64,000 bases of DNA. Origin: Bacteroidota bacterium. GTDB lineage: Bacteria; Bacteroidota; Bacteroidia; NS11-12g; UBA955. Below are positions 8,787 through 17,857 of the stretch, piece by piece (position 1 is the stretch's first letter; each line of letters starts with the position of its first letter). The notes under the pieces are model-generated. The model was not told the origin of the DNA. It did no database searches and saw nothing but the letters and a program-made list of their open reading frames with translations. Position numbers and translations under genes: made by a program. The stretch covers positions 1-64,000 of the forward strand of contig JANXMZ010000082.1 in assembly GCA_025354385.1 (NCBI GenBank). The letters run 5' to 3'.

Positions 8787-9170
8787 ATGGACGATATTCA
8801 TAAGGTACTCAAATCAATTCGCATCACAGAAGATCAGATTCTCGAAATTAGTTTTTTAGACGATGTGTTGGTTTACAAAGGCAAAGTGCAAACGATATAC
8901 GAAACCATTGATTTAATGACGCAAGGCCAGCGGTTACATAAGTTGATCATAATTGGTAAACAAACCCAAATTACAAAGGAGGCCCGCTTTCTGATAGTAG
9001 AGAATAATGCTGTTAGAAAGCAGAATATAATTGCGGAGGCCATTATTGTACATTCTTTTTATCAAAAATTAAGCGCCAATTTCTACATCTATTTCATTCA
9101 TCATTATTATCCTATTCAATTCTTTACGGATATTGAGAAAGGAAAAGATTGGTTGATGCAATTAGCTTAA
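8787..9170 (+). CDS. STAS/SpoIIAA-like protein (DUF7793-like)
   Basis: 127 aa soluble alpha/beta protein. It matches a Bacteroidota family I associate with SpoIIAA/STAS folds (DUF7793): a strand-rich start, an early LHKLIIIGKQTQIT, then AIIVHSFYQKLSANFYI and a C-terminal FFTDIEKGKDWLMQLA, the segment that in relatives reads as IFNNEEEALEWL. The role is unknown; relatives often occur beside signalling genes, and two response regulators lie nearby here. Confidence 0.6.
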   Translation: MDDIHKVLKSIRITEDQILEISFLDDVLVYKGKVQTIYETIDLMTQGQRLHKLIIIGKQTQITKEARFLIVENNAVRKQNIIAEAIIVHSFYQKLSANFYIYFIHHYYPIQFFTDIEKGKDWLMQLA

Positions 9171-9460
9171 CGTAAAAATTGTCTGAAATGCCTCTGATTT
9201 AATTAGAAAACTTATGATTTGTCAAGAGAAAATTGGCGATAGATAAATACCGCCAATCTTTCCTGAGGATGGATATTATTTTGGTGAATCGTATTTCGCA
9301 ATTAGCACAGCGATTTTAAACATAAAAATTGAATAAAAGATACCGTTTGGTATGTTTTATTTTGCGAGTAAAATAGTGTTTAAAATAATACATTGTAAGC
9401 CTTAATAGGAGGATTTAATTTGACTAAATTGTATAATTTTTCATTGTGTTGGCTGACTGA
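9171..9460. other. Intergenic region between convergent genes
   Basis: AT-rich, no coding frame of note and no clear hairpin terminator. It separates the rightward STAS-like gene from the leftward response-regulator operon. Confidence 0.3.
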
Positions 9461-9613
9461 TTAAATAAACCATTCGTCTATTTCGTTCAGGAATTCTCTG
9501 TTGATTTTTGCATTGAACTCCTTAATTAATTTCAAACGCATTTTATGCGAATATTGCAGTGCGCGTTTGTTTTTGTGTTTAGTAAACGCAGTAAGGACAT
9601 GTGATAGTAGCAT
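9461..9613 (-). CDS. Possible 50-aa basic protein in the response-regulator operon
   Basis: ATG at 9613 reads 50 codons (MLLSHVLTAFTKHKNKRALQ, later EFLNEIDEWFI) to TAA at 9461. It begins 7 bases after the response-regulator stop on the same strand and has helix-like, strongly basic composition, so it may be a third gene of that operon. No family is recognised. No alternative long frame competes on this strand. Confidence 0.45.
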   Translation of the reverse strand: MLLSHVLTAFTKHKNKRALQYSHKMRLKLIKEFNAKINREFLNEIDEWFI

Positions 9614-9620
9614 AATGGTA

Positions 9621-10052
9621 TTATTGGGGATTTACTGGCCAAGTTTGTCTGCCATCCTCATTCAATATAGATTTGATAATTTTTTCTGGCAGTGGTTTTA
9701 TAAAATGAGCAGCAACATTTTTGTTGGCATTGGCCCTTTCTATTTCTTTCACATTAAATGAATTGGAAACGATGTAAATTTTTATTTGTTGCTTGATATG
9801 AGCATCCAGTTGTTCAAATGCATCTAAAAAATACCAACCACTCCACAAGGGCATATTGATATCCAAAAGGAGCACCGTTTTGCCAATTCGAGAAGTATTC
9901 ATGAATTCAGAAATGATGTAGCTTAAACCCACCTCTGCATCCGTAAAAGTTTGTACTTCCGACCTGTTTTTGGTGAGTGCCTTGATGCATATTTTATTCA
10001 AATAATTGTTCAAATGGTCGTCATCTATAATGATAAAATTCAATGCATTCAT
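9621..10052 (-). CDS. Single-domain response regulator
   Basis: 143 aa receiver domain: DDD at 10-12, phospho-acceptor Asp64 in LLLDINMPLWSG, Ser97 region IVSNSF and Lys119 in HFIKPLPEK. There is no output domain. Proteins of this type in Bacteroidota relay phosphate or act by protein contact. Its start overlaps the stop of the upstream gene at 10049 by 4 bases, so the two are translated together. No histidine kinase lies directly beside it; the nearest is the hybrid kinase at 4613. Confidence 0.88.
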   Translation of the reverse strand: MNALNFIIIDDDHLNNYLNKICIKALTKNRSEVQTFTDAEVGLSYIISEFMNTSRIGKTVLLLDINMPLWSGWYFLDAFEQLDAHIKQQIKIYIVSNSFNVKEIERANANKNVAAHFIKPLPEKIIKSILNEDGRQTWPVNPQ

Positions 10053-10396
10053 GAAAAGCGTTTTCCTTTTATTTGCTTGAATTCAATTCTAAACAGGGCA
10101 CTTTGGTTTGCTGGGTTGCTAACGCTTAATATTTCGCAACCCAGTTTTTCCAATTGTGCTTTCACAGTGTGAATATTTGGGCGGTCGCCTTTAGAATTAT
10201 ATATTAAGGTGCTGATATCATCAGGCATTTCCTTGTTTTGAATAGTATTCGTTTGGGAAACCGCTTCAATTTCGTACTTGAATTTCCACTCATATCCTAC
10301 CATGCTTGGGGCCTTAACTTGTCTGTTTGTTAGACCCACGTTTTTTAATTTAGGAATGTCTAAAAGTATTTTCATTTTGTTTATGAATCTACTCAT
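10049..10396 (-). CDS. Hypothetical protein coupled to a response regulator
   Basis: Up to 115 aa; Met8 (MKILLDIPKL) is an equally good start. No signal peptide or membrane helix. Residues 60-115 (DISTLIYNSKGDRPNIHTVK, LEKLGCEILSVS, LFRIEFKQ) have an alpha/beta pattern faintly like the end of a kinase ATPase domain, but no nucleotide-binding motif is present. The stop overlaps the response-regulator start (ATGA), so a functional link, perhaps partner or modulator, is likely. Not recognised. Confidence 0.6.
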   Translation of the reverse strand: MSRFINKMKILLDIPKLKNVGLTNRQVKAPSMVGYEWKFKYEIEAVSQTNTIQNKEMPDDISTLIYNSKGDRPNIHTVKAQLEKLGCEILSVSNPANQSALFRIEFKQIKGKRFS

Positions 10397-10875
10397 AATA
10401 AACTAGATTATTGGATGGGTAGAATATAGAATGCAAAACTGACTTTTATCCTTTGTTTTGGCCTTATATAAAATTATAAATACTTTATATAAATCACGTG
10501 TTTGCAATAGTGGGATTAACATTGTGATTCTAACCATTCCTCATCTTTGGTTAAACATTCAAACTGCCTTCATGCTTGTTGCTGTGATTTATAGACTCCC
10601 CCGAATATAAATAGTTGGTCACAAGTATTTTAGTCTACCTTCGTTATCTAATGAGATTAATCTATTAAACTAAAATTTTTAAATTGTTCAGTTTATACTG
10701 GGCTATTTTTTTGTATGCCAATCTGTGAATTGTGTAAGTTATAGCATTAGAACTGTAAAATAAATATCGATTTCAAAATGAATATTTGTAAATAAGAAAA
10801 ATACATTCAAGGATATTAATTCTGAGTGCATCACTTTTTGAAATTAACCCCACAGAATCATCTAAAACCATTGTA
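10397..10875. other. Divergent intergenic region with an A/T palindrome
   Basis: 479 bases between divergent genes, so promoters for both are expected. It holds a perfect 9-bp inverted repeat, TTATATAAA (464-472 past 10000) and TTTATATAA (484-492 past 10000), with an 11-base spacer, about 70-100 bases upstream of the leftward gene. A/T palindromes arise easily by chance in such DNA. Confidence 0.3.
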
Positions 10876-11103
10876 ATGGAAACAGCAACAGAAATCAACG
10901 CCAAAATATTGGCAATATTAAAAGTTATTCAGAAGAAAAATCCTGAACTAATGGAATATATCAATGAAATGCCAATGACCATTCCTGATGAGAAACACCC
11001 CGAAATTAATACACAAGCCTTGAAGGATTACTATCAATCCTTGTCTAATATTCTATCAACCCAATACATTCAAAGAAGCTACAAGTTAAACTTCATTGGT
11101 TAA
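10876..11103 (+). CDS. Small hypothetical protein
   Basis: 75 aa, helical and acidic at the start (METATEINAKILAILKVIQK, NPELMEYINEMPMTIPDE) with a basic tail (RSYKLNFIG). It resembles the many short Bacteroidota proteins of the type 'hypothetical conserved' that carry a proline-flanked MPMTIP turn, but I cannot name a family. Soluble, monocistronic. Confidence 0.6.
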   Translation: METATEINAKILAILKVIQKKNPELMEYINEMPMTIPDEKHPEINTQALKDYYQSLSNILSTQYIQRSYKLNFIG

Positions 11104-11430
11104 GTTATGTTTGTTAATAATTGACCTGCGATATTATAAAATTTTCTACCCAAATTACATGGTAGTGCAATAAAATTAACAAAACCATTTCTTTGTGATT
11201 TAATTTTCTATAGTTAGCATAAATACTCTAATAGAAATGATACGTCCTTTGGGCGTGAAATGCTTTTTTAGTTGATCATACAATAACCCTTGTGTTAATA
11301 CAGATAAGTATGGTGTTGGTATAAACCAATTATACATAACCTTTTTGCAGTGACAGTTAATTGGAGCCATGTCATTCTAAAATTAATACCATTGGGGTAT
11401 TAAATAAATCTAATAATTATTCGGATATTT
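11104..11430. other. Intergenic region between convergent genes, nothing recognised
   Basis: 327 AT-rich bases with no frame of note and no clear terminator hairpin. Confidence 0.3.
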
Positions 11431-12168
11431 TCAAACAGATTCTGCGTATTCTCCGTCGATAATGTAATACGACCCACTGACAAAATTAGCAGTTGAGGAG
11501 TTTAGCCATAATGCAAGCTCGGCCACTTCATCGGGTGTACTTAATTGGCCAATAGGATGCAAACCCGCCAAGTCATAAAACGAATCGGTGCCTTCGGATT
11601 TGCGCTTCAAGGGCGTATTGATATAACCTGGTCCGATGGCATTTACTCTAATTTTTTGATTGGCCAATTCTTTAGCAGCAACATGTGTTTTGTTGGCAAC
11701 ATAAGCAGGTAAGCTTTTATTGCCGACGGTGCCAAGCTCAGAGGCTATGTTGACAATACTGCCTCCACCTGAGGCTAGTAATGCAGGAATTTGATAATGC
11801 ATGCCATAATATCCACCTTCCAGATTGGAATTGATGACTTCTTGCCAACCCTCATTTGGATATTCTGCTGGCGCTTCTTTTGATTTTTTAATCGAAGCAT
11901 TATTGCACACAATATGCAAAGCCCCAAAATGTTTAATCGTATTTTCTACCAATAATTTTTGGTCTTCTGCCACAGAAGTATCTGCTTTTATAAAAATGGC
12001 TTCACCACCATTGTTCTTAATTTCTTTTAAGGTTTTTATTCCTTTTCTGCGGTTAACATCAGATACCACTACTTTGGCTCCTTTCGCGCCGTGCAATACG
12101 GCCATGGCTTTGCCAACTCCCGAACCTGCTCCAGTTACAATTGCTACTTTATTTGCTAAATTTATCAT
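11431..12168 (-). CDS. SDR family oxidoreductase with a shortened active-site helix
   Basis: 245 aa classical short-chain dehydrogenase: NAD(P)-binding TGAGSGVG (12-19), Asp37 after the second strand (suggesting NAD), NNAS at 89-92 where NNAG is usual, catalytic Ser143, and Tyr156-x3-Lys160 (YVANK). Between Lys160 and the conserved IRVNAIGPG there are 12 residues (THVAAKELANQK) where typical family members, recalled from memory, have about 18, so helix alpha-F looks cut by about six residues. The C-terminus (FVSGSYYIIDG) is normal. Substrate unknown. It may be impaired or have an altered dimer interface. Confidence 0.88.
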   Translation of the reverse strand: MINLANKVAIVTGAGSGVGKAMAVLHGAKGAKVVVSDVNRRKGIKTLKEIKNNGGEAIFIKADTSVAEDQKLLVENTIKHFGALHIVCNNASIKKSKEAPAEYPNEGWQEVINSNLEGGYYGMHYQIPALLASGGGSIVNIASELGTVGNKSLPAYVANKTHVAAKELANQKIRVNAIGPGYINTPLKRKSEGTDSFYDLAGLHPIGQLSTPDEVAELALWLNSSTANFVSGSYYIIDGEYAESV

Positions 12169-12416
12169 AAGATTTAATGGATGTGTTTATCTCCAATTCT
12201 TCGTGCAAAATTGTGGTAGTTCGATTGTAAATGCTTTACGTTTTTTTTGCAATTATTTACATAAATCAAAGTTTATATTGGCTCATAGAAAAGGGTTAAA
12301 ATAATTTTTGGATGGTCAATGAAATAAAATACAGACGGTAATTATGGTGATGATTTTATAAGATTCTGTTTTATCTGAAAACAATTCTTTAACTTCGCCC
12401 GTTAGTTTAAAATAGC

Positions 12417-15248
12417 GTGTTAAAACAAAGGAATATCGTCATAAAAGGCGCAAGGGTTCACAATCTGAAAAATATAAATGTAGAAATTCCTTCGGGTAGT
12501 TTTACAGTGGTAACAGGGGTTTCCGGCAGCGGTAAAAGCAGTTTGGTGTTTGATACTTTATTTGCAGAAGGGCAAAGAAGGTATGTGGAAAGTTTGAGCA
12601 GTTATGCCCGGCAATTTTTGGGACGAATGAATAAACCAGAAGTTGATTTTATTGAAGGGTTGGCCCCTGCTATTGCCATAGAGCAAAAAGTAAATACCCG
12701 CAATCCACGGAGTACAGTGAGTACCAGCACAGAGATTTACGACTACTTAAAATTGTTATTTTCTAGAATCGGTAAAACCATTTCGCCAATTAGTGGCAAA
12801 GAAGTAAAAAGACATACCGTGGGCGATGTGGTGGCCATTATTGCAGAAACCCCAAATGAAACAACTGTTTTGGTTTTAAGCAAACTGAAATTTGCTAAAG
12901 GCAAAGAAAAGGAAATATTGGAGAAATATATTCAACAGGGTTTTGCTAGAATAATGATGGACAATGAAGTGAAAAAACTAAGCGAGGTAGATATTAAAAC
13001 TGATTTGAAAAACAAGGATATTTACTTGGTGGTAGATCGTTTGGTAACCGATAGCAAGGATGAAGAATTGTTAAGTCGTGCCGCAGATTCTGTTGAAAGT
13101 GCTTTTTGGGAAGGCGAAGGCACTTGTTATATTAAAATAGGCGAGGTGATGCATCATTTTTCGAATAAATTTGAATTAGATGGTATTACTTTCGAAATAC
13201 CTACTCAAGATTTTTTGAGTTTCAATAATCCAATTGGTGCGTGTAAAACCTGCGAGGGTTATGGCAATGTTATTGGCATAGATGAAGACTTGGTGATACC
13301 CGATAAAAGTTTATCCGTTTTCGAAGGTTGTGTACAGCCTTGGAAAGGGGAGGTCATGAGTGAATGGAGAGAGGAGTTTGTGAAGAAGGCCATTCATTTT
13401 GATTTTCCTGTACACCGTTCTTATTACGATTTAACTGATAAAGAAAAAGATTTATTGTGGCAAGGTAATGCCAAAGTGCAAGGCTTGAATGATTTTTTTA
13501 AATACATAGAAGAGAAATCCTATAAGATACAATACCGTGTTATGCTAAGTCGCTACAGAGGACGAACGGTATGTCCAGATTGCAAGGGCACAAAATTGAG
13601 AAAAGATGCTGCTTACGTCAAATTAATTTCGGTGGGTTCTCACAATAAATCCATCCCCGAAATGATTTCATTGCAAGAAGTAATTTTGATGAGTGTTGAA
13701 CAAGCAAATTATTATTTCAGCAATGTGGAATTAAGCACCACGAATACAAAAGTAGCAGGCCGCATTTTTATAGAAATAAAAAACAGATTGAATTTTTTGC
13801 AGAATGTTGGTTTAGGCTATTTAGGTTTAAACCGTTTAAGCAATTCATTGAGTGGTGGAGAATCGCAGAGAATTAATTTAGCAACTTCATTGGGCAGTAG
13901 TTTAACAGGGAGCATGTATATTTTAGACGAGCCCAGCATAGGCCTGCATCCGCGCGACACCAAAAAATTAATTGAAGTTTTAAAATCGTTACAGAATATA
14001 GGCAACACTGTTATTGTAGTAGAACACGAAGACGAGATGATGAAGGCTGCCGATCAGCTTATAGATATAGGGCCTGGCGCAGGCACTAATGGGGGGCATT
14101 TGGTTTTTAGCGGTACTTATAAGGAAATACTAAAAGACGACAACAGTATTACCGGTCGCTATTTGAGTAATAAGGACAGCATTGCTGTGCCAACGCAACG
14201 CAGAAAATGGAAAAATAGCATAGACATTACGGGTGCGCGCGAAAATAATTTAAAGAACATCGAAGTAAAGTTTCCATTGCAGGTAATGACTTGCATAACA
14301 GGGGTGAGTGGCAGTGGTAAAACAACTTTGGTAAAAAATATTTTTTACCCTGCTCTGCAAAAAGCCATAGGCAGTTATAGTGGCACTAAAACCGGTAAGC
14401 ACGAAAAAATAAATGGCGATTTACACCTGGTCAAACAAGTGGAAATGGTGGATCAGAATCCCATTGGAAAATCGAGCAGAAGCAATCCCATTACGTATTT
14501 AAAAGCATACGATAGTATCCGAGATTTGTATTCCGAATTACCCGCGTCAAAAGTTAAGAAATTAAAACCTTCTCATTTTTCTTTCAATGTGGAAGGTGGT
14601 CGTTGTGAGCATTGCAAAGGCGAAGGCGAAGTAACGATAGAAATGCAATTTATGGCCGATCTTATTTTGCCTTGTGAGTTTTGCAAAGGCAAGCGTTTTA
14701 AAGAAGAAATTTTAGAGATAACTTATAAAGATAAAAGCATCTCAGATATATTAGATTTAACCGTAGATGAGGCCATGTTATTTTTTGAAGATACGCCAAC
14801 CATTGCCAATAAAATAGAGCCATTGCAAAAAGTAGGTTTGGGGTATGTTGCCTTGGGTCAAAGCAGCAATACATTAAGTGGAGGAGAAGCGCAACGTATT
14901 AAATTGGCTACTTTTTTAGGCAAGGGCAATAGCAAAGAAACGCATACTGTTTTTATCTTCGATGAACCAACAACAGGGTTGCATTTTCAGGACATTAAAA
15001 AACTATTAATAAGCTTTAATGCTTTGATAGAAAAAGGGCATACGGTTATTATCATTGAGCATAACATGGATGTTATTAAATGTGCCGATTGGGTAATCGA
15101 TTTAGGAGCCGAGGGTGGCGATGCTGGTGGAAATCTTGTATTTGAAGGTACTCCAGAAGATATGGCGAAATTCAAGGGCAGTTATACGGGTGAATTTTTG
15201 AAAGAAAAATTGCAAATAGGTAAGGCGCAATTAACTTCAAGTAAGTAA
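12417..15248 (+). CDS. uvrA: Excinuclease ABC subunit A
   Basis: 943 aa, the usual UvrA length, from a GTG start. UvrA is the damage-sensing ATPase of nucleotide excision repair and loads UvrB. Both ABC modules are complete: Walker A GVSGSGK at 34-40 and 629-635, signatures LSGGESQRI and LSGGEAQRI, Walker B YILDEPSIGL and FIFDEPTTGL. UvrB-interaction sequence EGQRRYVESLSSYARQFLG and the CxxC zinc motifs (CKTCEGYG, CPDCKGTKL, CEHCKGEGE, CEFCKGKRF) are present. Monocistronic. Confidence 0.97.
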   Translation: MLKQRNIVIKGARVHNLKNINVEIPSGSFTVVTGVSGSGKSSLVFDTLFAEGQRRYVESLSSYARQFLGRMNKPEVDFIEGLAPAIAIEQKVNTRNPRSTVSTSTEIYDYLKLLFSRIGKTISPISGKEVKRHTVGDVVAIIAETPNETTVLVLSKLKFAKGKEKEILEKYIQQGFARIMMDNEVKKLSEVDIKTDLKNKDIYLVVDRLVTDSKDEELLSRAADSVESAFWEGEGTCYIKIGEVMHHFSNKFELDGITFEIPTQDFLSFNNPIGACKTCEGYGNVIGIDEDLVIPDKSLSVFEGCVQPWKGEVMSEWREEFVKKAIHFDFPVHRSYYDLTDKEKDLLWQGNAKVQGLNDFFKYIEEKSYKIQYRVMLSRYRGRTVCPDCKGTKLRKDAAYVKLISVGSHNKSIPEMISLQEVILMSVEQANYYFSNVELSTTNTKVAGRIFIEIKNRLNFLQNVGLGYLGLNRLSNSLSGGESQRINLATSLGSSLTGSMYILDEPSIGLHPRDTKKLIEVLKSLQNIGNTVIVVEHEDEMMKAADQLIDIGPGAGTNGGHLVFSGTYKEILKDDNSITGRYLSNKDSIAVPTQRRKWKNSIDITGARENNLKNIEVKFPLQVMTCITGVSGSGKTTLVKNIFYPALQKAIGSYSGTKTGKHEKINGDLHLVKQVEMVDQNPIGKSSRSNPITYLKAYDSIRDLYSELPASKVKKLKPSHFSFNVEGGRCEHCKGEGEVTIEMQFMADLILPCEFCKGKRFKEEILEITYKDKSISDILDLTVDEAMLFFEDTPTIANKIEPLQKVGLGYVALGQSSNTLSGGEAQRIKLATFLGKGNSKETHTVFIFDEPTTGLHFQDIKKLLISFNALIEKGHTVIIIEHNMDVIKCADWVIDLGAEGGDAGGNLVFEGTPEDMAKFKGSYTGEFLKEKLQIGKAQLTSSK

Positions 15249-15315
15249 TCGAACTTCGCTAAATTAAACTTCGTTTTTCTTTCGTAAAAAGTATTTCTAT
15301 GGAATATCTATTCAG

Positions 15316-16983
15316 TTATCGACTAATGATAATTTTGTTGGGGTAAACATTTGCTTCTGCATCTGAAAGCATAATGTAATACAATCCAATAGACCAATTT
15401 GATGTTTCAATTTTCATGGAATTTTCGAAGGAGGATTCAAAAACTTGTTTACCAGAAAAATCAACAATCTTGATTTTTGTAATTGTTAAATTCTTATTGG
15501 GATTAAAAATATTAAAATAATCCGTTGTTGGATTAGGGAAAATATCGAATGAATTATTAATGTTTGATGCAATTAAGCCAGAGAATTCATCCATTATGTA
15601 ATAGGAGGCTTGAACAGGCCAATTGAGATATTTGTTATTCCTACTAATATTTTGTGATTTTACGGTTAGAAAACTGCTGGTTCCAGAAAGGTTTCCCAAA
15701 ATTTCCAAATGTTGCTTGTTAAATTTATTTAATTTAACCCCAAAATTACTTCCGCTGATGCTCAATATTGGATATGGAGCTCGATTCGGTTCTAAAATTG
15801 CAAAAACAGTTGCGTTAGGATCTTGATTTGCAATTTTAGTGTCATTAATATAAAAGTATGTGCCGGGATTTCTAAAGGTAATTATATATGAACTATCATC
15901 AAAAATATCTGTTTCGTTAAAAGCTCCAGTTAGCTCTGGTTGATAGGTAATTTTTGACTTGTAAGATAGGTTTTCAGAATTTAATATCAAATATACAATA
16001 TCGTGAATATTATTGAAATGCAATAGAGTATTATTGATTTTAATGCTGGCAACCTGTGAAGCTATTGGCCAAATAATTCCATTGGAATTAATCTTTAATA
16101 GTTGACTGTAGTTCTGGTAATTTGTTGAAGAGTCTTGCATTATTGCATAGTTTGCAATGCCTAAAGTATCCTTATTTATCTGGATTAAAGCGAGATCATT
16201 CAATTGCAAACCTTGATAAGTGAACCCTACATAAGTATTGTTTTTAATAATTAGAGAATCAAAACCTGTTTGGAAGTAAATAGCATTTTTGTATTCTAGA
16301 GTTCTAGATAGAATGTACGGATAAAGTGATTGGAATAATTTCTTGTATGAAAGTAAAGCGCCTTTCGGGTTGTATTCAGCTATAAAATAAGTCGAAATTC
16401 CAGTGTCGCTGTTGTATGAATTTCCTGCCAAATTAACCATGCCCCTTTGATAACCTGATATTAGAAAATTACCGGCATTGTTTATACTGAATCCATTTAT
16501 GTTAAGGCTACTGACGAGCTGACTTTTGATTTCGTTGCCTATGTTTATAACATTTAAGTTGCGACCGTTAGAATCAAGGGCAATGCAAGCCCAATTATTT
16601 TCTGTATTTGGATTTAGTAAGGTTATACCATTAACTTCAAAAGTGGGGGAATTATATTTGATTATTTGTGCAATTTTTTCTTTTGAATTGAACACATTTT
16701 CAAAATTAGAAATGGGAATATTTAAAAACCAATTGACTTTATTATAAGAATTGCAACCGATATACAACGTCACAGGATTTGGTAAATTGTTCCTAAATAT
16801 GGTATCACCAATTGCTAATGAGTCACTCAAAACAACATTGTAAAAAAAATTATTGCCAAATTTACTGTTCTCAATTATGTAGGAATTTTGTCCAGAATGA
16901 TTGGTAGCAATTGCCTGTATCTTTATTTGACTGTTGACGCTAATTTTCAAGAGACATAAAAAAAATAATGCAGTATACTTCAT
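15316..16983 (-). CDS. Secreted protein with T9SS (type A) sorting domain
   Basis: 555 aa with an N-terminal signal peptide (FFLCLLKISVNSQ). The last ~80 residues are a Por secretion sorting domain: FDIFPNPTTDYFNI, then KIKIVDFSGKQVFE, SNWSIGLYYIML and a short basic end. Such cargo crosses the outer membrane by the type IX system and is cleaved and released or anchored. The 450-residue passenger is Asn/Ser/Tyr-rich with repeated strands (beta-propeller or Ig-like by look), with no enzyme motif. Followed on the same strand by a smaller secreted gene's end at 17034. Confidence 0.85.
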   Translation of the reverse strand: MKYTALFFLCLLKISVNSQIKIQAIATNHSGQNSYIIENSKFGNNFFYNVVLSDSLAIGDTIFRNNLPNPVTLYIGCNSYNKVNWFLNIPISNFENVFNSKEKIAQIIKYNSPTFEVNGITLLNPNTENNWACIALDSNGRNLNVINIGNEIKSQLVSSLNINGFSINNAGNFLISGYQRGMVNLAGNSYNSDTGISTYFIAEYNPKGALLSYKKLFQSLYPYILSRTLEYKNAIYFQTGFDSLIIKNNTYVGFTYQGLQLNDLALIQINKDTLGIANYAIMQDSSTNYQNYSQLLKINSNGIIWPIASQVASIKINNTLLHFNNIHDIVYLILNSENLSYKSKITYQPELTGAFNETDIFDDSSYIITFRNPGTYFYINDTKIANQDPNATVFAILEPNRAPYPILSISGSNFGVKLNKFNKQHLEILGNLSGTSSFLTVKSQNISRNNKYLNWPVQASYYIMDEFSGLIASNINNSFDIFPNPTTDYFNIFNPNKNLTITKIKIVDFSGKQVFESSFENSMKIETSNWSIGLYYIMLSDAEANVYPNKIIISR

Positions 16984-17033
16984 GGTTTATTTGATTTTTC
17001 TTACAATGTTATTTATAATTAACTGCAAAAATC

Positions 17034-17507
17034 TTAAGGGGTATAATCTAATCCTAATTCACCACCCTCTATAATATCAGCTAGATTGAATTCAACCCCG
17101 TCATCAGTGTCACTATCACTTATCCCATTTGTAAAAGCACTCACTATCCAATATTTGCCTAGGCCATATGAAACAACTTTATATCTTACTGGATAACTTG
17201 GTGTTGCTGGTAAGGCCCAAACATCAACGCAAGCACTACATGGTCCACTCAGCGCAGTATATGGCGTGCTTAGCAAAAATTCTGTACCACAAATTGTTGA
17301 TTTTGATGGCATGCATTTGTGAATTACAGAATAGGTTACTGGTGCTAAGCCTTGACAGCATAAATCGCATTTCAATGTTATTTTAATAGGACCTACGGTT
17401 TTTCCATATACGCTGCATAATTTTATGCTTACGTTAGGGGCTTGAGCTGATAAATTAGAAACTACAATTAGTGTAGTAAGTAAAAATAATAAATTAATTT
17501 TTTTCAT
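17034..17507 (-). CDS. Secreted cysteine-rich hypothetical protein
   Basis: 157 aa with a signal peptide (LLFLLTTLIVVSNLSAQAP). The mature protein contains several paired cysteines (KCDLCCQG, KCMPSKSTICG, CSACVDVW) suitable for disulfides in the periplasm or outside the cell, and an acidic C-terminus (DSDTDDGVEF). The family is not recognised. It lies 50 bases upstream of the T9SS cargo gene on the same strand, so joint expression is likely. Confidence 0.7.
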   Translation of the reverse strand: MKKINLLFLLTTLIVVSNLSAQAPNVSIKLCSVYGKTVGPIKITLKCDLCCQGLAPVTYSVIHKCMPSKSTICGTEFLLSTPYTALSGPCSACVDVWALPATPSYPVRYKVVSYGLGKYWIVSAFTNGISDSDTDDGVEFNLADIIEGGELGLDYTP

Positions 17508-17653
17508 TTTAAATTGATATTTGTTTTGTATACTCTTCCTGTGTATACTTTCGGGGTTGTTGGTCTATTTCGGGGCGCCTTCCTATATTGCCTTCAACTG
17601 TACAAACTTAAATCCATAAATACTTTTAACAAAGGAAAAATGAAAGTAGTGTG

Positions 17654-17770
17654 ATGAATGAGGCTGAGTCTATTATTTGCAATAAAATTATTTTAAAATT
17701 CATAGAAAAAGATAAGGTCAAAACTGAATTGATAAAGTATTTGCAAAAAGAATTAGGAAACAAAAAATAA
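17654..17770 (+). CDS. Possible 38-aa small protein
   Basis: ATG at 17654 gives MNEAESIICNKIILKFIEKD and ends KYLQKELGNKK at TAA 17768-17770, followed 35 bases later by a terminator hairpin. The amphipathic, Lys/Glu-rich helix looks coding. An in-frame GTG one codon earlier is possible. No family recognised; it may be a gene remnant. Confidence 0.3.
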   Translation: MNEAESIICNKIILKFIEKDKVKTELIKYLQKELGNKK

Positions 17771-17804
17771 AAGTATATTACAATATTTCGAAAATACTTA
17801 CATA

Positions 17805-17835
17805 AAAAAACCACCAGAATTTCTGGTGGTTTTTT
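17805..17835. terminator. Bidirectional Rho-independent terminator
   Basis: ACCACCAGA and TCTGGTGGT form a GC-rich stem with a 3-base loop (819-821 past 17000), flanked by A-run and T-run, so it can end transcription both ways. It closes the leftward efflux operon. Confidence 0.85.
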
Positions 17836-17857
17836 AATTTTAATTTATCATAAGGAA

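Larger units (their letters stand above)
17508..17857. other. Intergenic region with a small open frame and a terminator
   Basis: The right part ends in a strong bidirectional hairpin (17805-17835). A rightward frame at 17654-17770 is described separately. The left part (17540-17600) is GC-richer than the surroundings (TTTCGGGGTTGTTGG, TTTCGGGGCGCC) with two similar TTTCGGGG patches, otherwise unexplained. Confidence 0.3.

Noticed and set aside
10464..10492. A/T palindrome as operator
   Set aside because: Nine-base A/T arms are expected by chance in such AT-rich DNA; listed only in the intergenic note.
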